A stretch of 43,707 nucleotides of DNA from positions 1 through 43,707 of the forward strand of contig JAKFER010000303.1 of NCBI GenBank assembly GCA_036675565.1. The letters run 5' to 3'. The notes under the pieces are model-generated. The model did no database searches, was not told where the DNA came from, and saw only the letters and a program-made list of their open reading frames with translations. The DNA comes from JACCYQ01 sp036675565 (GTDB lineage Bacteria; Bacteroidota; Bacteroidia; Chitinophagales; Chitinophagaceae). Both the position numbers and the translations under genes were made by a program. Position 1 is the first letter of the stretch. Each line of letters starts with the position of its first letter. Below are positions 9,101-16,813 of this stretch, one piece after another.

Positions 9101-9483
9101 TTAGGCGCCTTCCTTGCCCGCTGAAACCATGGGTGTTGATCAGAACAGTGATTAATAACCAACTCGGTAATCACTTTCAAATTTCTTTTATGGGCTTCTT
9201 TTAACAGTCGTTTGAATTGGGAAATATTTCCGTATGAGGAATTTATGCTATAATAATCGGCAATATCATATCCATCATCACGCAATGGGGATGGGTAAAA
9301 TGGCAGTACCCAGATAGCTGTCACACCCAAATCTTCCAAATAATCCAGCTTTTCCAGCAATCCTTCAAAATCGCCAATTCCATCGCCATTACCGTCCCGG
9401 AAGGCCTTTATATGCAGTTCATAAATGATCGCGTCTTTGTACCAATGCAAATTTTCATCAAATACCGTCTCTTTATCAGCCAT
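6172..9483 (-). CDS. treS: Trehalose synthase fused to a maltokinase-like module (kinase residues lost)
   Basis: The 1103-residue fusion starts with a GH13 trehalose synthase (about 1-545) that in this family interconverts maltose and trehalose. The GH13 triad is intact: Asp210 in DGFRLD, Glu252 in LLAEANMWPED and Asp318 in FLRNHDE. The second half (about 570-1103) is recognisably a maltokinase (Mak/Pep2) domain, with YIIKIFR, an NPDIEITRYL segment and RRLKRSPLRDVAG. The canonical catalytic loop HGDxHLGQ reads HGNFNLEQ here (Asn959), and the canonical metal motif DFEGEP reads GFAGDP (Gly976, Ala978). I checked these codons in the DNA. The kinase half therefore looks catalytically dead. No glgE, treY/treZ or otsA/otsB is in the window. 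accA follows 83 bases later. Confidence 0.93.
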   Translation of the reverse strand: MADKETVFDENLHWYKDAIIYELHIKAFRDGNGDGIGDFEGLLEKLDYLEDLGVTAIWVLPFYPSPLRDDGYDIADYYSINSSYGNISQFKRLLKEAHKRNLKVITELVINHCSDQHPWFQRARKAPKGSPERDFFVWSDDPTRFKDVRIIFQDFEVSNWTWDGVAQQYYWHRFFHHQPDLNYDNPRVQEEVFKIIDYWCKLGVDGFRLDAVPYLFEREGTNGENLPETHTYLKKLRQHVDEYFPGTVLLAEANMWPEDSASYFGDGDECHMNYHFPVMPRMFMALQMENRYPITDIFDQTPTIPDTCQWAIFLRNHDELTLEMVTDEERDYMYKVYAKDPKARINLGIRHRLGPLMENNRRKIELMNCLLFSLSGTPVIYYGDEIGMGDNYYLGDRDGVRTPMQWSPDRNAGFSEANPQRLYLPVILDPEYHYESVNVETQRRNPSSLLWFMKRIIAMRKRFKAFSRGDMKFLNLDNPKVLAFTRSYGDEIILVIVNLSRYAQPAEIDLHEYKGMTPVEVFSQNSFPMVKEDVPYFFTLSPYAYDWYELKKTPETELISAELPELEISKWKELLLNHSMSQLETIIPRYLKSTTWFEGRYKIVRSFSVIHHVYMPIEDDHAYILLVEVGYETGLPQVYHLPLLFAKGMEADYMQQHHPQGMMARLVVDGKEGYLCDAVYLSRYQKALMSRIAKGQSIELKDQEVYFNGSRDVKKFAKNDTDTRPKWLSSGKNRTIIAFDNHYIIKIFRLVDQSVNPDIEITRYLTEDNRFKYTPKFKGLIEWRLPGAKIPLAMVQDMVENNINGRQYMLERVKDYYERLQAFQKQLPDAVEKGVYGYPLGYEQLSPQLQEVLGLQVADSCRLLGERMAEMHLALSTNPTEKDFVPEEFSLHYQRSLYAGFLTLVRSTYQTGSQKMANVPAIFREDAESIFARRDEVLNSMKRIYHKKMDTWKIRIHGNFNLEQVLFTGKDLMFLGFAGDPLRSYSERRLKRSPLRDVAGIVRAFYYAAYEGIWMNNEYHADDVNKLFNAADLWAYHVSGIFVKSYLDKVQHTELVPDNKEDMSILLNTYLMEKTLQSLQSEIIYRPEWSGVPIRLMKKMMDQ

Positions 9484-9613
9484 ATTATTTTATTTATCAG
9501 CTTCCCGGTAACCGGGTCAATACCTGAAATGTAAAACATTTATGCCAAGCGAAGTTATCTGGAGATTGGAATTACAAACGAAGCCAAAATTTAAAAGTCA
9601 AATGCTGTATTAA

Positions 9614-9884
9614 GTTGAATGGTTGATTTGTTGATAAGATCCAGGAATTTGGAATTAGGATATTTGGAATTAGGGTGAGGTTTTGTTATCTATCATTTCT
9701 GCGAAACATTCATTAAGTTGATTTGTTGAAATGTTGAATTTCTTAAATTATTAAACATTTAAATTGTTCCCTAAACTCTAAATACTAAACTCCCACACTA
9801 ATTACCCCATTGCTTCAATTAAACTTTAAAACACTTAAATCCTTAAACCTAATTAATCTTTAAACCCTAAATCCTAAAACCCTA
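9614..9884. repeat. Composite intergenic repeat cassette 3 (A-B-A-D)
   Basis: The 401-base gap 9484-9884 holds no gene. It contains a period-8 module (9614-9637: gttgaatg, gttgattt, gttgataa), a period-7 module (9644-9676: ggaattt, ggaatta, ggatatt and a further ggaatta), a second period-8 module (9717-9740), and degenerate CTAAACT/CTTAAAC tracts (about 9771-9884) that end at the NIPSNAP stop codon. The 5' flank of treS (9484-9613) must contain its promoter, but I see no convincing match to the Bacteroidota consensus. Confidence 0.8.
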
Positions 9885-10667
9885 TCAGTAATCAGAATAC
9901 ATTTCGGGGCGAAGCAACATAATATCGATATGCGAAACATTGTTTTGGTAAAAAGGCATAGCAGATAATTTTTTCCAGGCAGGGTCGTTACCAAAACTTT
10001 TCCAATGGGCATCCCTGTCGGCTCTATTTTCAAAACTTGTCATGTACATCAGGTTAGGCATTTTACTGCCTGCTAAGACCTCTCCATAAAAAACAGGATT
10101 GAAATTTAGCCGGTTAAAGATTTCCGTTTCTCCACCTTCGATAAACATGTTCATTTTATTCTGGAAAATTTTTTCTGTCGCACTTTCATAACTTCTTAGT
10201 TCATATACCCGCTCATTTTTAGCAGCCTTTAATTGTGGAAGTTGCATGGCAGGTGCACCGGGAAAATCCCTGAGTAATATTCTTTCCATCCTGGTATAGG
10301 GCGGTGTTTGGTAATGGCTGTTAAGATATTTGGATCCTGCTGCCTGGTATGTTTTATCTGCGGATAATTTTAATTCTAATTTCTCTATCGCATCCCAATT
10401 ACGAAAAGGAATCAAAACATACAATGACTTCACTTTTGCAGTATCATTGGCAAAGGCGGAAAAAACACCAATGCTATGGATCTTTAATCGATGTAATGCG
10501 GGTAATAAAGCATGTTGTAAATATTCATGTAAAACTTTTTCCTGCGATTCTTTTTCATAATGATAAACGATGAGCTGGTAATACATTTTACCAGGTCTGG
10601 ATACATCATTCCATGATATAAAAACACCGAGTAAAACGACGCATATTATTCCTTTGTATTTTATCAT
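9885..10667 (-). CDS. Exported NIPSNAP family protein
   Basis: 260 residues beginning with a hydrophobic signal segment (MIKYKGIICVVLLGVFISW). The C-terminal half, about 150-258, is a NIPSNAP domain, a ferredoxin-like alpha/beta fold: it starts with VYELRSYES and has NLMYMTSFENRADRDAHW and a final VSHIDIMLLRP strand. The N-terminal half (about 28-130) looks like a second, more degenerate copy, which suits the usual double arrangement. NIPSNAP proteins have no settled enzymatic function, and exported Bacteroidota members are usually annotated as hypothetical. It stands alone, flanked by repeat DNA on both sides, so context adds nothing about its role. Confidence 0.85.
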   Translation of the reverse strand: MIKYKGIICVVLLGVFISWNDVSRPGKMYYQLIVYHYEKESQEKVLHEYLQHALLPALHRLKIHSIGVFSAFANDTAKVKSLYVLIPFRNWDAIEKLELKLSADKTYQAAGSKYLNSHYQTPPYTRMERILLRDFPGAPAMQLPQLKAAKNERVYELRSYESATEKIFQNKMNMFIEGGETEIFNRLNFNPVFYGEVLAGSKMPNLMYMTSFENRADRDAHWKSFGNDPAWKKLSAMPFYQNNVSHIDIMLLRPEMYSDY

Positions 10668-10690
10668 GAATTGACTTATTAATTAAATTG

Positions 10691-10800
10691 TGGAATTGGG
10701 AATTAGGCTGAATGTCAGGAAGTAAAATAATTGATTGGTTATGGAAATTGTTCAACTACCGTTGGACGATCATTCAACAACTAAGCGATTTAACAACTAG
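10691..10800. repeat. Composite intergenic repeat cassette 4 (B-A-C)
   Basis: In the gap between the NIPSNAP and DUF4342 genes lie a short period-7 module (10691-10708: ggaattg, ggaatta), a single period-8 like unit near 10728-10741, and a period-11 module (10750-10782: gttcaactacc, gttggacgatc, attcaacaact). It is a shorter and more degenerate version of the other cassettes. Confidence 0.65.
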
Positions 10801-10820
10801 ACCCTAGACGAAAAACTTTC

Positions 10821-11087
10821 TTAATGCGGAAACGAAACATCTTCTTCCTTCTCCACCGTAATGGTACAATCTCCTACCAGCGCCGCAACCGCACCTATGG
10901 CTGCCAGGATGGGCGCAAATACAGCACCTACCACCCCAATGGTTAACGGGAAATTGGCAATTTCTTTTCCTGATTTATCATGAATGGTGATTTTTCGGAT
11001 ATTGCCTTCGTTGATCAGCTCTTTTAATTTATTGAGCATATTTTCACCATACATTTTGAATGTTTCGGTGGTTGTCTTTTTTTCCAT
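10821..11087 (-). CDS. DUF4342 domain-containing small protein
   Basis: 88 residues matching the DUF4342 pattern: an N-terminal amphipathic helix (about 8-28, ETFKMYGENMLNKLKELI), a short basic strand ending in a PLTIG motif (NIRKITIHDKSGKEIANFPLTIG), then a hydrophobic Ala/Val/Gly helix (about 54-72, VVGAVFAPILAAIGAVAALV) that could cross or lie on a membrane, and a short acidic tail. Function is unknown. The start ATG is clear and no other gene overlaps. It is 107 bases downstream of the 396-residue unknown gene on the same strand, so cotranscription is possible but not shown. Confidence 0.85.
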   Translation of the reverse strand: MEKKTTTETFKMYGENMLNKLKELINEGNIRKITIHDKSGKEIANFPLTIGVVGAVFAPILAAIGAVAALVGDCTITVEKEEDVSFPH

Positions 11088-11194
11088 CTTAATATTTTTA
11101 CCGAATTTATTTATAATAAAGTTTAAAACAGGAATTATGTTACCAGGTTGTTGTATAGAGAAGTAATTGTTGTTAAATGATACAAAGCGATTAC

Positions 11195-12385
11195 TTATAA
11201 TTTTCCGACTGGGATGGTTCCGCTTTTTAATGCAGCAACCTGATCAGAAGTAAAAGGAGGCTCAAGCAAATCAATGGTTTCCTGGTAACACCTGAACAGA
11301 TCAGCAATAAAATGTAACCGGTCATCCAGGTCGGCCCAGTCCCTAGTTCCGGTATCATTAAGGCTATCCGGGGTAACATCAATTTTTTTCAACAATGCAA
11401 GCAATTCAGCGTTGGTTAATTGCTGTAAGCAACCTGGGAAAACAGCTTGCAGGTCTTGTCCCAGGCGAAGGACCTTTTCGGGTGGAATGGTCAATGTCAT
11501 CAGGTGAATGGTGAGCAAGCGGTGAATGGGATCCTGCGCTTTTTTCACCAGTTCATCAACCCTGTTTTTTAAACGGTTATGCCTGCCTGTTAGTAGCAAT
11601 AAAAATATTTGTGCATGCTTCCAGAACCCGGTTCCCGAAAAAAGTTCATCGAGTATTTTTGTTTTTATTTTTTCGGTATCTGGTAATACGCCATGTAACG
11701 AAGCAGCAATTTCGGGTTGCAGGCGGGTTTGTTCATGAAAGCCAATCTGGAGGTTAGCCAATAAATACAACTCCGCTTTTTTTACAGGATCAGTTTCAAA
11801 CTTTGCCTGGTAATAATGATGGAAGGCCTTCTCCAGGTAATCCTGTCCACCAGGAGGATCACCTGGCCGCAGGTTACTGCAAACTTCATCTATGTGTGAT
11901 TGAATAAATATTTCATCCCCGCCGCAGGTCATTAAAAATTTACTGAAAAGCGGCGCTATTTCCTCAAATACTTTTTTATTACCCCTGCTCACTTCCTCAC
12001 TGGAACGGTTAACCGTATTTGAGACCAGTATCCCGGCGGCTGATTTCTTTAATTGCTCTAATGATGCAGCAGCACCCGCTGCTTTGGCCAGTTCTGCAAT
12101 GATGGTAAGTATATTGCCAATTTCAGGATCTCTTTGAACCAGCAAACGCAGGTTCTGTTTCAGATCCTCTTTCCTGATGGTTTGTCCTGCCTGCTTCGAG
12201 GCCCAGGTTGCAAAACTGCACCAATTGGCCCTGTTGCCTCCCCAACGGGCAAAGGCTATTGAAATTTCACTGTAACATTGCGTAATGAGCAGGTTGCGCA
12301 AAACAGGCTCATGGATCGCAGCAATGGCTTTTATTTCATTTACAGTTGGAACCGTTTGACCAGAGATAGAATATGTTGAATGCAT
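11195..12385 (-). CDS. Unrecognised 396-residue protein
   Basis: I cannot assign this to a named family. It has no signal peptide or membrane segment and is predicted to be helix-rich and cytoplasmic. Its most distinctive part is near the N terminus (about 47-72): ARWGGNRANWCSFATWASKQ followed by AGQTIRKED, with a Trp-Cys-Ser pattern that looks conserved and might form a functional site. The rest reads as repeated helical hairpins, for example the HHYYQAKFETDPVKKAELY segment, which is TPR-like in feel but without a clean TPR consensus. Open frame, length and codon use fit a real gene. Its closest neighbour is the DUF4342 gene downstream on the same strand. Confidence 0.75.
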   Translation of the reverse strand: MHSTYSISGQTVPTVNEIKAIAAIHEPVLRNLLITQCYSEISIAFARWGGNRANWCSFATWASKQAGQTIRKEDLKQNLRLLVQRDPEIGNILTIIAELAKAAGAAASLEQLKKSAAGILVSNTVNRSSEEVSRGNKKVFEEIAPLFSKFLMTCGGDEIFIQSHIDEVCSNLRPGDPPGGQDYLEKAFHHYYQAKFETDPVKKAELYLLANLQIGFHEQTRLQPEIAASLHGVLPDTEKIKTKILDELFSGTGFWKHAQIFLLLLTGRHNRLKNRVDELVKKAQDPIHRLLTIHLMTLTIPPEKVLRLGQDLQAVFPGCLQQLTNAELLALLKKIDVTPDSLNDTGTRDWADLDDRLHFIADLFRCYQETIDLLEPPFTSDQVAALKSGTIPVGKL

Positions 12386-12422
12386 ATTGTTGACATGTAC
12401 GCCTGCTAATTTAAAACTAACT

Positions 12423-12518
12423 ATTCAACAATGGTTCAACAATCGTTCAACGATAGTGCAACAACGGTTCAACGATGGTTCAACTACCGTTCAACAATCT
12501 CCCTAAACTCTAAACCTA
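12423..12518. repeat. Seven-unit 11-bp tandem repeat plus CTAAACT tract
   Basis: The longest copy of the period-11 module runs 12423-12499 as seven uninterrupted 11-base units of the form gttcaacRatN: attcaacaatg, gttcaacaatc, gttcaacgata, gtgcaacaacg, gttcaacgatg, gttcaactacc, gttcaacaatc. A short ctaaactctaaac tract follows (12502-12515). It lies between the divergent 396-residue gene and the DUF6799 lipoprotein gene, so here the module sits in a promoter-bearing gap. Confidence 0.88.
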
Positions 12519-12620
12519 ATCCTACTCCCACTCTTGCTGGCACACTAATTTTATAAAGGATTGCCGGGATTGATACATATCCTGGCCCTGGAGGGTTATC
12601 ATTCATTAAAAATCTAAGAA

Positions 12621-13082
12621 ATGAAAAAATTATTTGTAACAGCATTGATTGCAGCCAGCCTGGTAGCTTGTGAAAATGCAGATACCAATGATGAAACGAC
12701 AATTGAAACTACGGAAAGCACAACGACCACCGCAACTTATACACCCGCAGAAGGTGATGTAACACATAGGGACGGCAGATTGATGATCTGGCGTGATAAT
12801 ACCTGGGTGGAAGCCGATGATGATGTACGCATGGATAACGGGGTGGTAGTGTACCGCAACGGGGAAGTAAAAAAAGATGATCATGTTGTTGTTTTAAGAG
12901 ATGGTGAAGTGGTTAATCGTTCAGGTGAATTTTTTGATGAAACCGGGCAGGCTATTGAAGATGCGTGGGATGCTACGAAAAGGGGTGCAAAAAAAGCTGG
13001 TGAGGCTGTGGAAAATGCTGCCCAAAAAGTAGGTGATAAGACCAAAGAGATCGTAAATGATAAAGATGATAATAATGAATAA
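12621..13082 (+). CDS. DUF6799-type lipoprotein
   Basis: 153 residues with a lipoprotein signal peptide (MKKLFVTALIAASLVACENA; lipobox LVAC, lipidated Cys17). An acidic, Thr-rich linker (about 18-48) leads to short repeated beta units of the DUF6799 kind: HRDGRLMIWRDNTW, MDNGVVVYRNGEVKKDD, VVLRDGEVVNRSGEF (about 48-108). The C-terminal 45 residues are a charged amphipathic helix (GRAAEAVENAAQKVGDKTKE-like; DATKRGAKKAGEAVENAAQK) resembling LEA or stress-type helices. This points to an envelope stress or structural role, which is inference. It ends in a clear rho-independent terminator at 13135-13170 and is probably monocistronic. Confidence 0.85.
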   Translation: MKKLFVTALIAASLVACENADTNDETTIETTESTTTTATYTPAEGDVTHRDGRLMIWRDNTWVEADDDVRMDNGVVVYRNGEVKKDDHVVVLRDGEVVNRSGEFFDETGQAIEDAWDATKRGAKKAGEAVENAAQKVGDKTKEIVNDKDDNNE

Positions 13083-13134
13083 GCAGGTTGACAAGGATTA
13101 TTAATTTATTAAAATCAACCATAATTTCAATTGA

Positions 13135-13170
13135 ATGCTGCAGGCCTTTAAAAAACCTGCGGCATTTTTT
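13135..13170 (+). terminator. Rho-independent terminator after DUF6799 gene
   Basis: The arms atgctgcagg and cctgcggcat form a 10-bp stem with one G-T wobble around a short A-rich loop, followed directly by a run of T. It lies 52 bases after the stop codon of the plus-strand lipoprotein gene. Confidence 0.85.
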
Positions 13171-13265
13171 GTGCAAACACATGAACCTCCTTAAGCCCTT
13201 ATGCAATGGATGGATTAACTTAGGATATTAAATATCATTTTCTATTTAAACAATATTTCCATCGC

Positions 13266-14393
13266 ATGAAGATCATTCCAAATAACGCTGTCATGTTGTG
13301 TACATTCTTTACATGGCTAACCCTGGTTCCCAATAAAAGCTTTTTACAAACAACAGCTCAAAAACCACTTCGCATAGCGGTTGCCGGTATAACCCATGGA
13401 CATGTGCCCTGGATACTGGCAAGAAAACCAAATACAGGAACCGAACTGGTTGGGATATTTGAAACAAATAAAGATCTTGCACGCCGCTATGCTGCGGAAT
13501 TTAAACTGGATACTTCCCTTTTTTATAATGACCTCGATAAAATGCTTGACCAGGTAAAACCGGAAGCGCTGGCTGCATTTGGATCCATATATGAACATAT
13601 GGCAGCAATAGAATCCGCGGCTCCAAGAGGTATTCATGTTATGGTTGAAAAACCTTTGGCTACCAATTTAAAACATGCTTTACGCATGCAGGAGTTATCC
13701 AGGCAATATAACATACATATTCTCACGAATTATGAAACTTCCTGGTTTCCTTCAACACATGAAACATACAGGCTAGTTAAAGATAGCCTGCTAACAGGGG
13801 CCATAAAAAAAGTGGTGGTACACGATGGGCACCAGGGGCCCAAAGAAATCGGCGTAAGCAAAGAATTTCTTCATTGGCTCACAGATTCAATCCAAAATGG
13901 TGGCGGTGCACTGATTGATTTTGGATGTTATGGGGCCAATTTAATGACCTGGTTAATGGAGGGTGAAGAACCTGTATCGGTAACGGCCGTCACCAGGCAA
14001 TTTAAACCTGATATTTACCCGCAGGTTGATGATGAAGCTACCATCATTGTTTCATACCCACATGCTCAATGTATTATCCAGGCATCCTGGAACTGGCCCA
14101 ATAGCAGGAAAGACCTGGAAGTGTATGGAGAAACAGGCTTTGTTATAGCTGCAGATGACAGAAATATGCGTACCCGAACAGGTGACCAGCCAGAGATATC
14201 CTTCAAAACTGAAACCAAAAATAGGATCCCGGAATCGGACCCTTTTTTATACCTCTCAGATGTTATCCGGGGTAAAATAAAAATGCCGCCATACGGCCTG
14301 TATACTTTAGAAAATAACCTGATGGTGGTCCGGATCCTGGAAGCGGCCAGGTTATCAGCTCAAACAGGGCAAACCATAAAATTTAAACAGTAA
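13266..14393 (+). CDS. Exported Gfo/Idh/MocA family oxidoreductase
   Basis: 375-residue NAD(P)-dependent dehydrogenase of the Gfo/Idh/MocA superfamily. After a hydrophobic N terminus (about 1-30, with LCTFFTWLTLVP) comes the Rossmann fold: RIAVAGITHGHVP replaces the usual GxGxxG-type loop, and MVEKPLATN (about 124-132) is the diagnostic EKP motif with the active-site lysine. The C-terminal beta-sheet substrate domain follows from about 140. Export of such enzymes, often with a Tat or Sec signal, is common in Bacteroidota, where they handle sugars or sugar-derived compounds. The substrate cannot be read from sequence. The histidine kinase gene starts 50 bases later on the same strand. Confidence 0.87.
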   Translation: MKIIPNNAVMLCTFFTWLTLVPNKSFLQTTAQKPLRIAVAGITHGHVPWILARKPNTGTELVGIFETNKDLARRYAAEFKLDTSLFYNDLDKMLDQVKPEALAAFGSIYEHMAAIESAAPRGIHVMVEKPLATNLKHALRMQELSRQYNIHILTNYETSWFPSTHETYRLVKDSLLTGAIKKVVVHDGHQGPKEIGVSKEFLHWLTDSIQNGGGALIDFGCYGANLMTWLMEGEEPVSVTAVTRQFKPDIYPQVDDEATIIVSYPHAQCIIQASWNWPNSRKDLEVYGETGFVIAADDRNMRTRTGDQPEISFKTETKNRIPESDPFLYLSDVIRGKIKMPPYGLYTLENNLMVVRILEAARLSAQTGQTIKFKQ

Positions 14394-14443
14394 ACAAGAG
14401 ATTATTGTAACCCAAATATACAGGATTAGTAAAGAAATTTACT

Positions 14444-16243
14444 ATGCTGTTGACCCAGGCAATTAATGATATAGGTATTATTGGCGCAATTTTTATAGAA
14501 TTATTGTTTTCAAATAATGAAAAAATGTTGACCCTTACAAAGACCCAAGACTCCACCATAAATGGAGATTCTTTAATATCGCTTAATGCCATTATAACCA
14601 ACGACAGTTTGAACGATCCTCAAATTTTAAATCAATTACCTGTTGCCGTTTATGTTTGTGATATAAACGGCCATATTATTCAGCATAATGAAAAGGCTGT
14701 TCAATTATGGGGCAGAAAGCCCTCAAGGGACAACCCGGAAGATCTTTTTTTTGGAGCCAGGTTATTTTCATTAGAAGGTTCTTTTATCCCTGATGCTGAA
14801 TCACCTGCTGCCGCAACCATTTTAGATAGTGAACCCCGGGAAAATATTCAATTGTTCATGGAAAAACCGGATTGCACCCGGATAACCATTTCTTTAAACG
14901 TGGTGCCATTGAAAGATGACCACGGACATACTACCGGCTCCATCAATTGTTTCTATGAAATCGATGATCTTAAAAACAGTTCGAATAAACAGGATGATAC
15001 CATCAGCAGGACTAATTCAAATGACAGTGAAGATAAATTAAACCAGTTATCGGCTACGTTTGATAAAAATATCGATGAAAAAACGCAGGATCTCAAAAGC
15101 AAAAACGAGGAACTGAGAAAAAGTGAAGAACGTTATCATAAAATGATTGAAGAAGTTGAAGATTACGCTATCATTTTATTGGATAAAAATGGAATCATTC
15201 AAAACTGGAATAAGGGTGCTGAAAAAATAAAAGGTTATAAAGAAGAAGAAATTTTAGGAAAAAGTTTCCAGATATTTTATTCTGAAAAAGACCGGGAATC
15301 AGGATTGGCTACAAACCTCCTGGAACAAGCGAGAAATTATGGTAAAGCCATACATGAAGGTTGGCGGATGAGAAAAGACGGCAGCACATTTTGGGGAAGC
15401 ATCGTGATAACTGCACTGCATGATGATGAGGACAACATTATCGGTTTTTCAAAAGTTACCCGGGACCTTACAGAAAGAAAATTAGCTGAAGACAAATTGA
15501 AGGAGTATACCAGTGAACTGGAGTTTCAAAATAAAGAGCTGGAACAGTTTGCTTATGCCGCATCGCATGACATGAAAGAACCATTGCGTAAAATTCATTT
15601 TTACAATACTTATATATCAGAGATGTCGGCTGATAAATTGGATGAAAAATCAAAGTTATACCTGTCACGGTCCCTCAATGCAGTAAGCAGGATGAGTGCT
15701 TTGATTGAAGACCTGCTAACCTATTCCCGCACAAATTCAAATGCAGAAAGTTTGGCTGAAACGGATTTGAATAAAATTATGGAAGAGGTGAGGATGATAC
15801 ACAAAGATGAAATTGAACAGAAAAAAGTCAGGATCCAGGTAGGTCCGTTACCCATTATAAAAGCAGTGCCTTTCCAGGTAAAACAATTAATGGAAAACCT
15901 GGTTAATAATTCCATTAAATACAAACATCCTCAACGCGAAGCCGTAATAAATATTTCCAGCACCTTGGTGAATAATGAAATGAAAAAAGAACAAGACATT
16001 CAGACAACAAAACAATACCATAAAATTTCTGTCATCGATAACGGGATCGGTTTTGAACCTAAATATGCCGGTAAAATATTTGAAATTTTCCAGCGGTTGA
16101 ACAATCATGCAGAAACAAGCGGCTCCGGCATCGGGCTGGCAATTTGTAACCGGATTGTTCAAAACCACAAAGGCTTTATAAAAGCTTCAGGTCATTTGAA
16201 TGAAGGAGCCAGGTTCGATGTATATTTTCCGGCCGATCATTAA
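14444..16243 (+). CDS. PAS-PAS sensor histidine kinase (soluble)
   Basis: 599-residue cytoplasmic hybrid-free histidine kinase without evident transmembrane segments. A first PAS-like domain spans about 58-175 (LPVAVYVCDINGHIIQHNEK) and a second, canonical PAS/PAC about 225-345 (YAIILLDKNGIIQNWNKGAEK, ending FSKVTRDLTERK), joined by a coiled coil (about 195-230). The H box is FAYAASHDMKEPLRK with His375. The ATPase domain has the N box ENLVNNSIKYKHP (Asn488), G1 IDNGIGF (Asp532) and GSGIGL. Such PAS kinases often sense small ligands, redox state or light, but no cofactor is evident. An ATG at 14525 is a possible later start. The stop overlaps that of the opposite-strand response regulator. 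Confidence 0.92.
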   Translation: MLLTQAINDIGIIGAIFIELLFSNNEKMLTLTKTQDSTINGDSLISLNAIITNDSLNDPQILNQLPVAVYVCDINGHIIQHNEKAVQLWGRKPSRDNPEDLFFGARLFSLEGSFIPDAESPAAATILDSEPRENIQLFMEKPDCTRITISLNVVPLKDDHGHTTGSINCFYEIDDLKNSSNKQDDTISRTNSNDSEDKLNQLSATFDKNIDEKTQDLKSKNEELRKSEERYHKMIEEVEDYAIILLDKNGIIQNWNKGAEKIKGYKEEEILGKSFQIFYSEKDRESGLATNLLEQARNYGKAIHEGWRMRKDGSTFWGSIVITALHDDEDNIIGFSKVTRDLTERKLAEDKLKEYTSELEFQNKELEQFAYAASHDMKEPLRKIHFYNTYISEMSADKLDEKSKLYLSRSLNAVSRMSALIEDLLTYSRTNSNAESLAETDLNKIMEEVRMIHKDEIEQKKVRIQVGPLPIIKAVPFQVKQLMENLVNNSIKYKHPQREAVINISSTLVNNEMKKEQDIQTTKQYHKISVIDNGIGFEPKYAGKIFEIFQRLNNHAETSGSGIGLAICNRIVQNHKGFIKASGHLNEGARFDVYFPADH

Positions 16244-16650
16244 CCGGAACTTTTACAGTATTCCAGCATTTTTCGTGCAAGCATTTCCAGGTCAGCCAGG
16301 TTATTGGGTTTCACAAAATATTCTGTGGCACCACTCTTCATACATTCGTTTACATGCAGCGGCGCACCGGATGTACTTAATATGATTTTTGGAATTTCCT
16401 TAAACCGCTCTTCTCCGCAAATACGAGCCAATACTTCGGCCCCGTTTAATTCAGGCATATTATAATCCAATACAATCAGGTGTGGCATCTGATCATCTTC
16501 AAGGTTATTTAAAAAATCAATCACACCATTTCCATTGGTTACTTTATGAATTTCGGTTGCCGGCTCCTGGGAAAGAATAGCATCTTCCATTAATTCCAGG
16601 TCTTCGAGGTCATCATCAGCAGCAAGAATGGTATAAATCTTTGGGTTCAT
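16240..16650 (-). CDS. Single-domain response regulator (CheY-like)
   Basis: 136 residues comprising only a receiver domain. The acidic pocket is Asp12-Asp14 (AADDDLED), the phospho-acceptor is Asp62 in VLDYNMPELNG, the switch residue is Ser92 or Thr93 in IILSTSG, and the conserved lysine is Lys114 in YFVKPNN. There is no output domain, so it must act by protein contact or phosphotransfer. It converges on the histidine kinase gene, sharing the TTAA at 16240-16243 as overlapping stop codons with no room for a terminator. The members of this family with an LDYNMP core commonly pair with PAS kinases of the neighbouring type, so the kinase is the likely partner (inference). Confidence 0.92.
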   Translation of the reverse strand: MNPKIYTILAADDDLEDLELMEDAILSQEPATEIHKVTNGNGVIDFLNNLEDDQMPHLIVLDYNMPELNGAEVLARICGEERFKEIPKIILSTSGAPLHVNECMKSGATEYFVKPNNLADLEMLARKMLEYCKSSG

Positions 16651-16813
16651 GGCTTGTGTCCGGTTATAGGGTAAAAATAAAAAGCGGGCAAAAATAGAAA
16701 TATTTTACGGAAAGCTGTTAAAGGTTTTCCAGGTAATAGTCCAATTTTAAAAAATTAAGTTTCCTGGTGGTTACTATATTAACTGTAAATTATAATAATA
16801 AACCATAGCAATC

